Shown here: positions 24,849-37,919 of the stretch, in pieces
Layout: every line of letters begins with the position of its first letter
How positions within the stretch are numbered: the first letter of the stretch is position 1
Assembly: GCF_022606295.1 (NCBI RefSeq)
Contig: NZ_JAHHZS010000008.1
Location: 84,479-148,478, forward strand
DNA: 64,000 bases
Reading direction: 5' to 3'
Source of the DNA: Arthrobacter bambusae
GTDB taxonomy: Bacteria > Actinomycetota > Actinomycetes > Actinomycetales > Micrococcaceae
Notes under the pieces: generated by a model
What the model was told of the DNA's origin: nothing
Databases searched by the model: none
Seen by the model: the letters and a program-made list of their open reading frames with translations, nothing else
Translations under genes and position numbers: made by a program

Positions 24849-26882
24849 TTAGTGGGCGGGTGATTTTGCCGAAGGGACTTTTCGGACGGGGTTGGCTGCG
24901 GCAGCCTGGGTCATGCGATCCAACAGGATGCCGAGGAAAACGATGGCCAGGCCTGCGGCGAGGCCCTTGCCGAACAGCGAACTCTGGACAAAGCCGGCAA
25001 CGACGTCGTACCCAAGGCCGCCCGCTCCGACCAGCGCTCCGACTACCACCATGGCGAGGACGTAGATCAGGCCCTGGTTGGCCGCGAGGGCCAGGGATTG
25101 CCGAGCCATGGGCAGCTGGACCTTCGTGATGACCTGCCAGGGAGTTGAGCCGCTGGACACGGCAGCTTCCATGACGGTGGGCGAAATTGCGGCGATGCCG
25201 TCGGCCGTGATCTTGATGGCCACCGGCGCCGCGTAGATGATGCCGGCAATGATGGCGGTGAACCGTGTGGCGCCGAAGAGGCCCAGGAACGGAACGAGGT
25301 AGACGAAAGCCGGCATGGTCTGTCCGGCGTCGAGCATGGGCCGCATGAGCTGGTCCACTTTGTCGGACCTGCCCATGGCCACGCCGAAGATGACGCCCAG
25401 GACCATGACCACTGCGGTGGCAACGAGGGTTCCTGCCAGGGTGACCATGGCATCGCTCCACAGGCCCAGGTAAATGATCACGGCCAAGCACGTTGCCGTG
25501 ACCGCTGCCAACTTCCAGCCGCCGAGGGCAAACGCCGCCACGACGATCACGGCAACCAGGAGGTAGAAAGGCGTCTCTGTCAGGAGTGACTGGAACGGGT
25601 TGAGGATCCCGTTCGTGACTGCCTCACGGAAGGACACCGTAAAGAGGTAGAGGTTGGTCTGGAGCCATTCGCTCGCGGAGCTCACTCCGCTGACAAAGGC
25701 CGGTCCAATGTTGAGATCCTTCGGGAAGGCAGCGGCCCAGAGCATCGTCCGGGACAACTGGACCGTGACGAGCACCACAAGAAAACTGACGGCCAGCAGA
25801 ATGTACCTCATTCGCCGCGATATCCGGCGTCTGCGGTTTGCTCCGGGTTCGGCCCGGCGGCTTGCGGCCGTGGTCACGCGGTCCAGCACAATGGCCAGCA
25901 GGACGATCGACAGTCCGGCATTGACCGCCGTGCCGACGTCGAGCGACTGCAGGGCGCGGATAACCACCTGTCCCAGCCCGGGGGCAGCGATCAGCGCCGC
26001 GATGGTCACCATGGACAGCGCGGCCATGGTGCTTTGGTTGATCCCCATGACGATGGTGCGCCGAGCGAGCGGGAGCTGCAGGGTGACGAGCCGCTGCCAA
26101 CCGGTGGTTCCCAAGGAGTCGGAGGCTTCGCGGGTGTTTTCCGGGATGCATCGGATGCCATGCGCCGTCAGTCGGATGACGGGCGGTGCTGCGTAGATCA
26201 CGGTGGCGATCACGGCGGAGGCGGGTCCGATCAGGAAGATGAGGGCCAGCGGTGCCAGGTAAACGAAGGTGGGAAGGGTCTGCATGAAGTCGAGGACGGG
26301 GGTGATTACTTTGGCAACCCGGCCGTAGACTCCTGCGAGGACTCCGAGGGGGATGCCGAGAGCCAAGGTGAAGAGCACGGCTGTGAGGACGAGGGCGAAG
26401 GTGTAAGCCGCTTCCGTAAACAGCCCCTGAAGGCCGAAGAAGACGAAGGCGGCTGCTGTCAGCAGGGCCACGCGGGCGTTGCCCACCGCCAAGGCGATCC
26501 AGCTGAGCAGCGCGACGGTTCCCAGCCAGCCGATTTCCGGCAGCCGAAGCCCGGTGGTGCTGGCGGCGAAAACGCCGATGAACAGGTTTGCGACGGCGTC
26601 GACGGCGGCCCGGAGGGGTGTGAAAACGTACTGGAAGACGGGATTGTCGGCCCGGTTTGAGGCCACCCAGGCATTGAATTGGTTGAGGGAGCGGTGGAGG
26701 TCGGTGAGCTCCGAAGCCGGCAGCGTGAGGGTCGCCGTGCCGTGGAGGAACAGGAATCCGACGAGCCAGACGACGCCGGCCCCGCCCAGAAGCAGGGTGC
26801 GGCGGCTTAACCGCTTGCGCGGTGCGCGGACGGAAACGAGGCCGGTCTGAACCGGGGCGCGATCGCGGACGAGTGTGGACAT
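24849..26882 (-). CDS. Fused double-permease subunit of the betaine/choline ABC transporter
   Basis: 677 residues from ATG 26882-26880, sharing one base with the ATPase stop. Two complete OpuAB-type permease domains lie in one chain, at residues ~165-335 and ~485-655. Each has its own FMQTLPTFVYL/AGQTMPAFVYLVP motif and a coupling-helix EAA loop (REASDSLGTTGWQRLVTLQL and EAAVSSGSTPWQVITKVQL). Extra membrane segments precede each domain. Ordinary OpuAB/ProW proteins have one domain (~280-350 residues) and act as dimers, so this single chain may form the whole pore. The halves differ in sequence, so the fusion is not recent. Confidence 0.88.
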   Translation of the reverse strand: MSTLVRDRAPVQTGLVSVRAPRKRLSRRTLLLGGAGVVWLVGFLFLHGTATLTLPASELTDLHRSLNQFNAWVASNRADNPVFQYVFTPLRAAVDAVANLFIGVFAASTTGLRLPEIGWLGTVALLSWIALAVGNARVALLTAAAFVFFGLQGLFTEAAYTFALVLTAVLFTLALGIPLGVLAGVYGRVAKVITPVLDFMQTLPTFVYLAPLALIFLIGPASAVIATVIYAAPPVIRLTAHGIRCIPENTREASDSLGTTGWQRLVTLQLPLARRTIVMGINQSTMAALSMVTIAALIAAPGLGQVVIRALQSLDVGTAVNAGLSIVLLAIVLDRVTTAASRRAEPGANRRRRISRRMRYILLAVSFLVVLVTVQLSRTMLWAAAFPKDLNIGPAFVSGVSSASEWLQTNLYLFTVSFREAVTNGILNPFQSLLTETPFYLLVAVIVVAAFALGGWKLAAVTATCLAVIIYLGLWSDAMVTLAGTLVATAVVMVLGVIFGVAMGRSDKVDQLMRPMLDAGQTMPAFVYLVPFLGLFGATRFTAIIAGIIYAAPVAIKITADGIAAISPTVMEAAVSSGSTPWQVITKVQLPMARQSLALAANQGLIYVLAMVVVGALVGAGGLGYDVVAGFVQSSLFGKGLAAGLAIVFLGILLDRMTQAAAANPVRKVPSAKSPAH

Positions 26883-27916
26883 CACGCCGCAACTTCCGTG
26901 CTGCGGATGACCGACAAGATGCTGTCGCGGTCGATCTGGCCGGTGATCTTGCCGGAGTCTTCCACCAGGACAGGGCACGATGAGTTCATGACGGTGGGAA
27001 TGGCGTCGCGGATGATCGTGCCTGCGCTCAGGACCGGAGCATCCCCGGGAGTGCCTAGTGCTACGGGATCGGTGATCCACTTGAGTGTCAGGACATCCGC
27101 GCGAGGCACCTCGGAGACGAAGTCGGCGATGTATTTGTCCGCAGGCGATCCGACGAGATCGTCGCCTGTGCCGCATTGGACCGTCTCCCCGTTCCGCATG
27201 ATCAGGATGCGGTCCCCGAGTTTGAGCGCTTCGGAAAGGTCGTGGGTGACGAAAACCATCGTCTTTCCCATTTCTTTGTGCAGCCGGATGACCTCCGCCT
27301 GCATATCGCGCCGGATGAGCGGGTCCAAGGCGGAGAACGGTTCGTCGAAGAGGATAGTGTCCGGATCGCCTGCCAAGGCGCGGCCAAGTCCGACGCGCTG
27401 TTGCATTCCGCCGGAGAGTTGATCGGGGAAATGCTGCTCGTAACCTTTGAGGCCTACGAGCTCGATGATTTCGCGGGACCTGGCATAGCGCTCGTTCTTG
27501 GCGGCGCCACGGATCTGCAGCCCGTAGGACACGTTGTCCAGCACGGTGCGGTGCGGCAGGAGGCCGAAATGCTGGAAGACCATGGACATTTTTCGCCGAC
27601 GCAGCTCCCGAAGCTCGCCGGTTCCCGCTTGCATCACGTCCTTGCCGTCCACCAGGACGCTCCCCGACGTCGGTTCGATGAGCCGGGTGAGGCACCGGAT
27701 CAGGGTGGACTTTCCTGATCCGGACAGGCCCATGACGACGAACACTTCGCCCTTCGCGACGTCGAAGTTCATGTCGCGCACTGCGGCATTGCACCCTGTG
27801 CGTTCAAGCAATTCGGCCGAGCTCAAAGCCGAGAGCCCGGGATCCTTGGGGATCTTTTCACCTCCGGGGCCGAAGACCTTCCAGAGGTTGCGCACTGATA
27901 TGTCAGGACTGCTCAT
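26882..27916 (-). CDS. Glycine betaine/choline ABC transporter ATP-binding protein
   Basis: 344 residues from ATG 27916, overlapping the aldehyde dehydrogenase stop (ATGA). The OpuAA/ProV N-terminus [12 protein letters not shown] is present. Walker A is GLSGSGKST near residue 67, the Q-loop FQHFGLLPH, signature [16 protein letters not shown], Walker [18 protein letters not shown] and the switch His in [11 protein letters not shown]-terminal CBS-like segment ([16 protein letters not shown]) is the ionic-strength or nucleotide sensing part usual in ProV. It powers uptake by the fused permease downstream. Confidence 0.92.
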   Translation of the reverse strand: MSSPDISVRNLWKVFGPGGEKIPKDPGLSALSSAELLERTGCNAAVRDMNFDVAKGEVFVVMGLSGSGKSTLIRCLTRLIEPTSGSVLVDGKDVMQAGTGELRELRRRKMSMVFQHFGLLPHRTVLDNVSYGLQIRGAAKNERYARSREIIELVGLKGYEQHFPDQLSGGMQQRVGLGRALAGDPDTILFDEPFSALDPLIRRDMQAEVIRLHKEMGKTMVFVTHDLSEALKLGDRILIMRNGETVQCGTGDDLVGSPADKYIADFVSEVPRADVLTLKWITDPVALGTPGDAPVLSAGTIIRDAIPTVMNSSCPVLVEDSGKITGQIDRDSILSVIRSTEVAA

Positions 27917-29436
27917 TGCTGTACTCCTGCCTGTGACGGCTCGAACCAATGGCTGGGCCCGGGGCTGATGTTTTGCCAGATGTGCTTCGTTTCTCGGTAT
28001 TCGGCCAAGCCCGCGAGCCCCAATTCACGGCCATTGCCGGACTGTCCGAAGCCGCCCCATTCGGCCTGCGGAACGTACGGGTGGTAGTCGTTGATCCAGA
28101 CCGTCCCGTGGCGCAACGCTTCGGAGACCCGCTGGGCTTTCGATGCGTCTGCCGTCCACACGGCGCCGGCCAGTCCGTAGACGGTGTCGTTGGCCAGCCG
28201 GACGGCCTCTTCCTCGGTGGTGAATGCTTCCACCGTCATGACGGGGCCAAAGGATTCCTCTTGGACCACGCGCATCGAGGTGCTGCACCCGTCCAGCACG
28301 GTGGGCGGGTAGAAGCTGCCACCGGCCAACTCCGGGCTGTCCGGAATGAAGCCGCCGCACAGCAGCCGGGCGCCTTCCGCAAGCCCGGCCTGCACATAGG
28401 CGTGGACCTTGTCCCGGTGGGCGGTGGAGATCAGCGGGCCTGTCTGGGCTTCCTGGTCGAAGGGCCCGCCCAGCCGGATCCGGCGGGCACGGCGCACCAC
28501 TTCGGCTACGAATTCCTCGTGGATGGACTCTTCGACGATGAGCCTGGCCCCTGCCGAGCAGACCTGGCCGGAATTCAGGAAGACGGCCGTCAAGGCGTTG
28601 TCGATGGCGGCTTCCCGGTCGGCGTCGGCGAACACGATGTTCGGGTTCTTGCCGCCGAGCTCGAGGGCCACTCGCTTGACCGTCTGCGCTGCCGCCACCA
28701 TGATCCGCTTGCCGGTTTCAAGCCCGCCCGTGAACGAGACCAGATCGACCCGGGGATCCGAGCTAAGTACCGCCCCCACTTCAGTTCCCGTTCCGGTCAC
28801 GAGGTTCGCGACACCGTCTGGCACCCCTGCTTCCCGCAGGGTGTCCATGAGCAGGATGGACGTGGAGGGTGTCAGCTCACTGGGCTTGAGGACAAATGTG
28901 TTGCCGGCCAAGAGCGCAGGTGCAACCTTCCACGAAGCCTGCAGGAGCGGGTAGTTCCACGGCGTGATGAGCCCGCAGACTCCTACGGGTGCATGGACGA
29001 CCCGGCTGATGGCGCCGGGCCGGCCGGTATCGACCACACGGCCCGCGTCCGTGCCTGCCACGCTGCCGTAGTAGCGGAAGCAGGCTATGACGTCGTCGAT
29101 GTCGTATTCGGCTTCGACCAGCCGTTTGCCGGTGTCGAGGGCTTCGGCCGCGGCGTAGCCGGCTTTGTCCCGCTGCAGCAGGCCGGCTACGCGGAGCAGG
29201 ATCGCGCCGCGTTCCAGCTCGGGCATGCCCGGCCAGAGGCCGTCGTCGAACGCTTTCCGGGCGCTCGCCACGGCGGCCTCGGCATCGGCCGCGGTGCACT
29301 CCGCGACGTCGGCAACGTGCGTGCCGTCCGCCGGGCAGCTGATGCTCCGGGTGCTTCCGCTGGACTGCTGCCAAGCGCCGTCGACATAGCTGCCGCGCAC
29401 TGTTGTTTGGATCTGTGAAAGTTGTGGGCTGTTCAT
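27913..29436 (-). CDS. betB: Betaine aldehyde dehydrogenase
   Basis: 507 residues from ATG 29436. The aldehyde dehydrogenase core is complete: [34 protein letters not shown], the catalytic Glu in [16 protein letters not shown], the catalytic Cys in [18 protein letters not shown] and [13 protein letters not shown]. Within the superfamily these segments fit the betaine-aldehyde/aminoaldehyde group. It oxidises betaine aldehyde with NAD(P) to glycine betaine, the step after the choline dehydrogenase whose gene ends 8 bases upstream. It is followed by the betaine ABC transporter with a four-base overlap. Confidence 0.9.
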   Translation of the reverse strand: MNSPQLSQIQTTVRGSYVDGAWQQSSGSTRSISCPADGTHVADVAECTAADAEAAVASARKAFDDGLWPGMPELERGAILLRVAGLLQRDKAGYAAAEALDTGKRLVEAEYDIDDVIACFRYYGSVAGTDAGRVVDTGRPGAISRVVHAPVGVCGLITPWNYPLLQASWKVAPALLAGNTFVLKPSELTPSTSILLMDTLREAGVPDGVANLVTGTGTEVGAVLSSDPRVDLVSFTGGLETGKRIMVAAAQTVKRVALELGGKNPNIVFADADREAAIDNALTAVFLNSGQVCSAGARLIVEESIHEEFVAEVVRRARRIRLGGPFDQEAQTGPLISTAHRDKVHAYVQAGLAEGARLLCGGFIPDSPELAGGSFYPPTVLDGCSTSMRVVQEESFGPVMTVEAFTTEEEAVRLANDTVYGLAGAVWTADASKAQRVSEALRHGTVWINDYHPYVPQAEWGGFGQSGNGRELGLAGLAEYRETKHIWQNISPGPSHWFEPSQAGVQQ

Positions 29437-29444
29437 GCCGCTCC

Positions 29445-31196
29445 TTAGTTCCTTGCCGAAGTGGCCTCGGGCTGGCTTTCCAGGCTTTCCAGACTGTCGG
29501 GAACCGGCCCGTCCGCCCCCGGAACCGCGCCGTGCCGGTAGAACTCGGCGGCGATCGGCGCGAGGGGTTCGCGGCCCTGAATCAAGTCCGCGGCTTTCTC
29601 GGCCAGCATCATGACCGGCGCATAGATGTTGCCGTTGGTCACGTACGGCATTGCCGAAGCGTCAGCCACCCGCAGCCCCGAGATGCCATGCACCCTCATG
29701 CTGAGCGGGTCTACCACCGCCATGGGATCGGTGGCCGGGCCCATCTTGGCTGTGCAGGAAGGGTGCAAGGCGGTTTCTGCGTCGCGGGCTACCCAGTCGA
29801 GGATTTCCTCGTCGGTCTGGACTGCTGGACCGGGGGAGAGCTCACCGCCATTGAATGGCGCCATGGCGGACTGCTCCAGGATGTTCCGGGAAATCCGGAT
29901 GGCTTCGACCCACTCGCGCCGGTCCTGGTCCGTGGAAAGGTAGTTGAACTTCATGGACGGGTGGACGGTTGGATCCGTGGAGGTGATCTTCAGGCTGCCA
30001 CGGGCGTCGGAATACATGGGCCCGATGTGCACTTGGTAGCCATGCTTGGCGTCGGCCTTCTGGCCGTCGTAGCGGACGGCCACCGGCAGGAAGTGGAACA
30101 TCAGGTTCGGGTAGGCGACGTCCTCGTTGGAGCGCACAAAGCCGCCCCCTTCGAAGTGGTTGGTGGCCGCGGGCCCCTTGCGCCCGAACAGCCACTGCAG
30201 GCCGATCCACGGATAACGCCACAGGCTCAGGCTTGGCTGCATGGACACCGGCTGGGTGCAGGCATGCTGGATGTAGACCTCCAGATGGTCCTGCAGGTTT
30301 TCGCCCACACCGGGGAGGTCAACCACGGGCCTGATCCCGAGCGATTTGAGGTGCGTGGCGTCCCCGACGCCGGACAACTGCAGCAGCTGCGGGGTGTTGA
30401 CGGCTCCTCCGCACAGGACGACTTCCTGGGCGTCCACGCTGTGCTGCTTGCCGTTGCGTCGGTAGCTGACGCCCGTGGCCCTGACCTCGGACGTTCCAAT
30501 GCCGTCGAAGTTGATTTTCGAGACGAGGGCCCGTGTCCTTACCGTGAGGTTGGGCCGGTCCAGGTGCGGCCGCAAGTAGGCGCGCGACGCGGAGAGCCGC
30601 TGGCCCTTGTGCACATTGCGGTCGAAGGGACCGAAGCCCTCCTGCCGGTACCCGTTGACATCGCTGGTCCGTGCGAATCCGGCTTCTTGGGCGGCGCGGA
30701 AGAAAGCCTGGAAGAGGGGATTGCGCGCAGGGCCGCGTTCAAGGACGAGCGGTCCGTTGTGTCCCCGCAGTTCATCGTCGGGATCCGCGGCGAGGGCGGT
30801 CTCCATGCGGTTGAAGTAGGGGAGGCAGTGAGCGAAATCCCAGGTCTCCATCCCGGCGTCGGCTCCCCAGCGTTCGTAGTCCAACGGGTTGCCGCGCTGG
30901 AAGATCATGCCGTTGATGGAGCTGGATCCCCCCAGCACCTTGCCGCGGGTGTGGGCGATCCGGCGTCCGTGCATGTGCGGCTCGGGGTCGGATTGGTAGC
31001 GCCAGTCGTAGAACCTGTTCCCGCTGGGGAACGTGAGCGCTGCCGGCATCTGGATGAACAGGTCCCAGGGGTAGTCGCTCCGGCCGGCCTCCAGGACCAG
31101 GACGGTCTTGGTGCGGTCTGCGCTGAGCCTGTCCGCCAGCACCGATCCGGCGCTGCCCCCACCCACAATGACGTAGTCGAACTTTTCGTTGGCCAT
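29445..31196 (-). CDS. betA: Choline dehydrogenase (GMC-family flavoprotein)
   Basis: 583 residues from ATG 31196 ([20 protein letters not shown]). The GMC signatures are the FAD-binding [14 protein letters not shown] at residues 12-25, [20 protein letters not shown] near 88 and the C-terminal [19 protein letters not shown] with the active-site His. A second conserved [20 protein letters not shown] ends the substrate domain. Length is slightly above BetA. With betB next it makes the two-step choline to glycine betaine route. Flavin-linked oxidation of another alcohol is possible for this family, but the context is strong. Confidence 0.9.
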   Translation of the reverse strand: MANEKFDYVIVGGGSAGSVLADRLSADRTKTVLVLEAGRSDYPWDLFIQMPAALTFPSGNRFYDWRYQSDPEPHMHGRRIAHTRGKVLGGSSSINGMIFQRGNPLDYERWGADAGMETWDFAHCLPYFNRMETALAADPDDELRGHNGPLVLERGPARNPLFQAFFRAAQEAGFARTSDVNGYRQEGFGPFDRNVHKGQRLSASRAYLRPHLDRPNLTVRTRALVSKINFDGIGTSEVRATGVSYRRNGKQHSVDAQEVVLCGGAVNTPQLLQLSGVGDATHLKSLGIRPVVDLPGVGENLQDHLEVYIQHACTQPVSMQPSLSLWRYPWIGLQWLFGRKGPAATNHFEGGGFVRSNEDVAYPNLMFHFLPVAVRYDGQKADAKHGYQVHIGPMYSDARGSLKITSTDPTVHPSMKFNYLSTDQDRREWVEAIRISRNILEQSAMAPFNGGELSPGPAVQTDEEILDWVARDAETALHPSCTAKMGPATDPMAVVDPLSMRVHGISGLRVADASAMPYVTNGNIYAPVMMLAEKAADLIQGREPLAPIAAEFYRHGAVPGADGPVPDSLESLESQPEATSARN

Positions 31197-31252
31197 TAGT
31201 TGAACTCCTTTGAAGTGATCCCCATTGCTTGTGTCCGGTAGCCAGGAGGGCG

Positions 31253-34161
<2,909 letters not shown>

Positions 34162-34226
34162 CTCACGAACCTTCTTTCACCGGGCTGGTCGAAACCTGTG
34201 GGGCGGTTGTCTCATGATCAACGCTG

Positions 34227-34340
34227 ATCACAATACGCAACAGAGTGATCGACCTCACATAGGCTTGTCAAGGGGTTGAATTTCCTGCGCAGATTCCTTG
34301 ACATGCGATGTGAAGTCGGTCACGCTGTTTCGCATAATGA
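34227..34340. promoter_or_regulatory. Mirror-image divergent control region of the betaine island
   Basis: Two related ~45-base segments point away from each other. Rightward: TTGACA (34298-34303), GTGAAGTCGGTCAC (34310-34323), CTGTTTCGCAT. Leftward: TTGACA (34271-34266), GTGAGGTCGATCAC (34258-34245), CTGTTGCGTAT. The shared operator-like core is GTGA-RGTCGR-TCAC, a GTGA/TCAC inverted repeat. A 10-base inverted pair ATACGCAACA (34233-34242) and TGTTGCGTAT (34345-34354) lies at the edges. The region drives the ferredoxin-DMGO-bet-ABC genes leftward and the reductase-oxygenase-formaldehyde genes rightward. The IclR protein at 38.6-39.4 kb is a candidate regulator. Confidence 0.65.
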
Positions 34341-34395
34341 AGTGTGTTGCGTATGGCGCAATAAAATTTTCGAACGGCTCGGCGAGGAGGAAGCC

Positions 34396-35592
34396 ATGGA
34401 GACATTGGCGATCGTGGGCGCATCATTGGCGGGTCTTTCCGCCGCCCGCGCTGCCCGGGCGCAGGGCTTTTCCGGCCGGCTGCTCATCATTGGCGATGAG
34501 CAGCAGCGGCCCTATGACCGCCCGCCCCTGTCCAAGGAGTTCCTGGCAGGAAAAATCGGTATCAAGCACGTCATGTTGGAAGCCGGGGAGGCGGATTCAG
34601 ATGACCCGCTCCAGGCCGAATGGCTGCTGGGCTCGCCGGCGCGAAGCTTTGACGCCGCCACCAGGACCATCACGCTAGGCGACGGACGCGCCGTGGTGGC
34701 TGACGGCGTCGTGATTGCCACGGGAGCCTCAGCCCGCACGCTGCCCGAACTCGCGGGCCTAGCCAATGTCTTTACCTTGCGGACTCTCCAAGACGCACAG
34801 GATCTGGCCCCGGAGCTCGTTGCGGGCGGCCGCCTGCTGGTTGTAGGCGCCGGCTTTATCGGCGCGGAAGTCGCGTCAACAGCCAAGGGCCTGGGAATGG
34901 ACGTAACTGTCATCTGCAAGAGCAAAGTGCCTCTGAGCGCTCCGCTCGGTCCGGAGATGGCTGCCGTCATGGCCACACTCCATGGGATGAATGGTGTGGA
35001 GCTGGTTTGTGACACGGGAATCGACTCGTATTACAGCTACGAAGGAAATGTGACCGGCGTCCGGCTGAGCGATGGACAGTACCGTTCCGCCGATGTCGTA
35101 CTCCTTGGTATCGGTGCGGTGCCCAACGTCGGGTGGCTGTCCGGTTCGGGCGTGGAGCTCGACGACGGGGTCACATGCGATCCGATGGGACGGACCAACG
35201 TTCCCGGCGTGGTTGCCGTGGGAGACTGCGCGGCCTGGTTCGACCCACGCAGCGGGCGGCACCAACGGGTGGAGCATTGGAGCGGCGCCCAGGAACGTGC
35301 CGCCCTGGCCGTGGCCGGACTCTTGGATCACTCAGCCGCGCCTCTTCCGCTCAACTTGCCGTACTTCTGGTCTGACCAATACGGAGTGACGCTCCAGTTC
35401 GCCGGCCATGCGCAGGACGCAGAGCGTGTCGAGATCGAGGCGGGGCAGCTCGAGGACCACAGCTTCCTTGCCGTGTACTACCGGGGCGGGGAAGCGGTGG
35501 GCGTTCTGGGTGTGAACCAGCCGCGCCTGTTCACCCGTTGGCGCCGGCAACTCAACGCCCGCAACGCCCCGCCCGTCCTGACAACCCCATGA
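34396..35592 (+). CDS. FAD-dependent ferredoxin reductase of the Rieske oxygenase system
   Basis: 398 residues from ATG 34396 with GAGGAGG 7-12 bases upstream. Two Rossmann folds are seen: FAD at LAIVGASLAGLSAARAARA (residues 4-22) and NAD(P)H at LLVVGAGFIGAEVASTAKG near 155. RPYDRPPLSKEFLAG near 36 and the C-terminal VVAVGDCAAWFDPRSG with VEHWSGAQERAA are hallmarks of oxygenase-coupled reductases. It passes electrons from NAD(P)H to a ferredoxin, here presumably the Rieske ferredoxin encoded divergently 235 bases away. The oxygenase gene follows 42 bases downstream. Confidence 0.9.
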   Translation: METLAIVGASLAGLSAARAARAQGFSGRLLIIGDEQQRPYDRPPLSKEFLAGKIGIKHVMLEAGEADSDDPLQAEWLLGSPARSFDAATRTITLGDGRAVVADGVVIATGASARTLPELAGLANVFTLRTLQDAQDLAPELVAGGRLLVVGAGFIGAEVASTAKGLGMDVTVICKSKVPLSAPLGPEMAAVMATLHGMNGVELVCDTGIDSYYSYEGNVTGVRLSDGQYRSADVVLLGIGAVPNVGWLSGSGVELDDGVTCDPMGRTNVPGVVAVGDCAAWFDPRSGRHQRVEHWSGAQERAALAVAGLLDHSAAPLPLNLPYFWSDQYGVTLQFAGHAQDAERVEIEAGQLEDHSFLAVYYRGGEAVGVLGVNQPRLFTRWRRQLNARNAPPVLTTP

Positions 35593-35634
35593 ACATCCCA
35601 AGCCCCACTGCTTCATCACTGAATAGGAGTCGGA

Positions 35635-36771
35635 ATGACCACTGAAGTTGTTTCCCCCAGCCTGATCCCCACTCTCCCCGGCCACACGTATGTCAGTGAA
35701 GACATCTTCCGCGCCGAGCAAGAGCACATCTTTGAACAAATGTGGTTCTGTGCAGTGCGGACCGCGGACCTGGAAAAGGCCGGTTCGTTCAAAACGGTGC
35801 AGATCGGCCGCGAGAGCGTGCTCATCAACCGAACCCGCAAAGGGGAAATCCGCGCGTTCTACAACATCTGCCGGCACCGTGGCGTGAAGCTGTGCATGGA
35901 GGAGTCCGGTGAAGCCAACCGCTCGTTCCAGTGCCCGTACCACGCCTGGACCTACGATCTCGAGGGAAAGCTCATCGCGGCCCCCAACCTCACCAAGATG
36001 CCGGATATCGACCGCAACGAATACGGACTGGTCAAGGTCCACGTCCGCGAGTACATGGGCTACGTCTGGGTCTGCCTTGCGGATGAACCACCGTCGTTCG
36101 AGGAAGACGTCATGGGTGCGATCGAGGAGCGCCTCGGTGACCTGCGTGCTGTTGACGACTACGACATCGCGAACCTGAGCCTTGGCCGGCGCATCAAGTA
36201 TGACGTCAAGGCCAACTGGAAGCTCATCATCGAAAACTTCATGGAGTGCTACCACTGCGCCACGATCCACCCCGAACTCACCGAAGTCCTGCCCGAGTTC
36301 GCCGATGGCCTGGCGGCGCAGTATTTTGTGGGCCACGGCGCCGAGTTCGGCGACGACATCAAGGGCTTCACGATTGACGGTTCCGAGGGCCTGGACCGAA
36401 TCCCGGGAGTGGGCGATGAACAGGACCGCCGGTACTACGCAGTGACCATCAAGCCGAATGTCTTCGTCAACCTGGTTCCGGACCATGTCATCATCCACCG
36501 CATGTTCCCGCTGGCCGCCGATCACACGATCGTCGAATGCGATTGGCTGTACCTGCCCAGCGTGGTGGAATCCGGCAAGGACGTGAGCGCTTCGGTGGAG
36601 CTCTTCCACCGGGTCAACGAGCAGGACTTCGACGCCTGCGAACGCTGCCAGCCAGCCATGGGTTCCAAGATCTACGCCAAGGGTGGCGTCCTGGTACCGA
36701 GCGAGCACCACATTGAGGCGTTCCACAGCTGGGTCACCAGCAAGATCGCTGACGTCCCTGCCGACAGCTAG
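35635..36771 (+). CDS. Rieske non-heme iron oxygenase, probable glycine betaine demethylase
   Basis: 378 residues, ATG 35635. The Rieske cluster is Cys79-x-His81 and Cys100-x2-His103 (CRHRG.. and CPYHAW). The catalytic iron site is IIENFMECYHCATIHPEL with His207 and His212 and a bridging acidic Glu/Asp. This is the GbcA/stachydrine demethylase-like branch of Rieske oxygenases. Removing one methyl from glycine betaine gives dimethylglycine plus formaldehyde. The next genes for dimethylglycine oxidase and formaldehyde oxidation agree. A role on another N-methyl compound such as stachydrine or carnitine cannot be excluded. Confidence 0.85.
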   Translation: MTTEVVSPSLIPTLPGHTYVSEDIFRAEQEHIFEQMWFCAVRTADLEKAGSFKTVQIGRESVLINRTRKGEIRAFYNICRHRGVKLCMEESGEANRSFQCPYHAWTYDLEGKLIAAPNLTKMPDIDRNEYGLVKVHVREYMGYVWVCLADEPPSFEEDVMGAIEERLGDLRAVDDYDIANLSLGRRIKYDVKANWKLIIENFMECYHCATIHPELTEVLPEFADGLAAQYFVGHGAEFGDDIKGFTIDGSEGLDRIPGVGDEQDRRYYAVTIKPNVFVNLVPDHVIIHRMFPLAADHTIVECDWLYLPSVVESGKDVSASVELFHRVNEQDFDACERCQPAMGSKIYAKGGVLVPSEHHIEAFHSWVTSKIADVPADS

Positions 36772-36830
36772 CCTGAGGAATGTCCGTCGATGTAACGAGC
36801 TACCGGAACCTAGGAAAAGGAACACAGCCA

Positions 36831-37919
36831 ATGGTTTACAAAGTAAGGGCGGTCATCGCCAAGGAAAAGAACGCTCCGGTCTCCCTGGAGACCATCCTGG
36901 TGCCGGAGCCCGGTCCGGGCGAAGCGCTGGTGGACATCCTCACCTGCGGCGTGTGCCACACCGACCTGCACTACAAGCAGGGCGGCATTACCGATGATTT
37001 CCCCATCCTGCTCGGCCACGAGGCCACGGGTGTAGTCAGCGCCGTAGGGCCGGACGTCACCGAAGTAGCGCCGGGGGACCGCGTGATTCTGAACTGGCGT
37101 GCCGTGTGCGGGGAATGCCGGGCCTGCGCCAAGGGCCAGCCGCAGTACTGCTTCAAGACGCACAATGCCACCCAGAAGATGACCCTGGAGGACGGCACTG
37201 AACTTACACCGGCCTTGGGGATCGGCGCCTTCGCAGAGAAGACCCTCGTGGCCGCCGGGCAGTGCACCAAAGTGGACGACGACGTCGATCCCGCCGCCGT
37301 CGGGCTGCTCGGCTGCGGTGTGATGGCAGGAATCGGCGCCGCCATCAACACCGGGGAGGTCAAGCGGGGCGAGTCCGTGGCCGTCATCGGCTGCGGCGGC
37401 GTCGGCATCGCTGCCATCGCCGGGGCAAGGCTCGCCGGCGCCACGACGATCATCGCCGTGGACATCGACGCCAACAAAATCGAGATGGCCAAGTCCCTGG
37501 GAGCCACGCACGGTGTCAACTCCAGACAGGAAGACCCCATCGAGGCTATCCGGGCGCTGACCGGCGGGAACGGTGCCGACGTGGTGATCGACGCCGTCGG
37601 ACGCCCGGAGACCTACAAGCAGGCCTTCTACGCGCGCGACCTTGCCGGCCGCGTGGTACTGGTCGGCGTCCCGACGCCGGGCATGTTGCTCGAACTGCCC
37701 CTGCCGGATGTCTTTGGCCGCGGCGGTTCGCTGAAGTCCTCCTGGTACGGGGACTGCCTGCCTTCCCGCGATTTCCCGATGCTCGTGGCGCACTACAAGC
37801 AAGGCAACCTCGACCTGGACGCGTTCGTGTCCGAACGGATCACCATCGACCAGGTGGAAGAAGCGTTCGCCAAGATGCACGAAGGCAAAGTGCTCCGCTC
37901 GGTCGTGGAAATCGCATGA
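36831..37919 (+). CDS. mscR: Mycothiol-dependent formaldehyde dehydrogenase (S-(hydroxymethyl)mycothiol dehydrogenase)
   Basis: 362 residues from ATG 36831 with AAAAGGA 9-15 bases upstream. It is a class III-type zinc alcohol dehydrogenase: catalytic zinc in [10 protein letters not shown] and GHEATGVV, structural zinc in [18 protein letters not shown]-binding [18 protein letters not shown]. The length and the [16 protein letters not shown] start fit the actinobacterial mycothiol form rather than the glutathione form. It oxidises the formaldehyde-mycothiol adduct formed from the methyl group released by the Rieske oxygenase encoded just upstream. It overlaps the next gene by four bases. Confidence 0.88.
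   Translation: MVYKVRAVIAKEKNAPVSLETILVPEPGPGEALVDILTCGVCHTDLHYKQGGITDDFPILLGHEATGVVSAVGPDVTEVAPGDRVILNWRAVCGECRACAKGQPQYCFKTHNATQKMTLEDGTELTPALGIGAFAEKTLVAAGQCTKVDDDVDPAAVGLLGCGVMAGIGAAINTGEVKRGESVAVIGCGGVGIAAIAGARLAGATTIIAVDIDANKIEMAKSLGATHGVNSRQEDPIEAIRALTGGNGADVVIDAVGRPETYKQAFYARDLAGRVVLVGVPTPGMLLELPLPDVFGRGGSLKSSWYGDCLPSRDFPMLVAHYKQGNLDLDAFVSERITIDQVEEAFAKMHEGKVLRSVVEIA

Noticed and set aside
24849..27794. A 981-residue transporter protein
   Set aside because: The frame runs back through the ATPase gene. The true start is ATG 26882 next to the ATPase stop, giving 677 residues.
35635..36771. Aromatic ring-hydroxylating dioxygenase alpha subunit
   Set aside because: The Rieske and iron motifs are shared, but no beta subunit or ring-cleavage gene is present; the betaine genes around it point to an N-demethylase.
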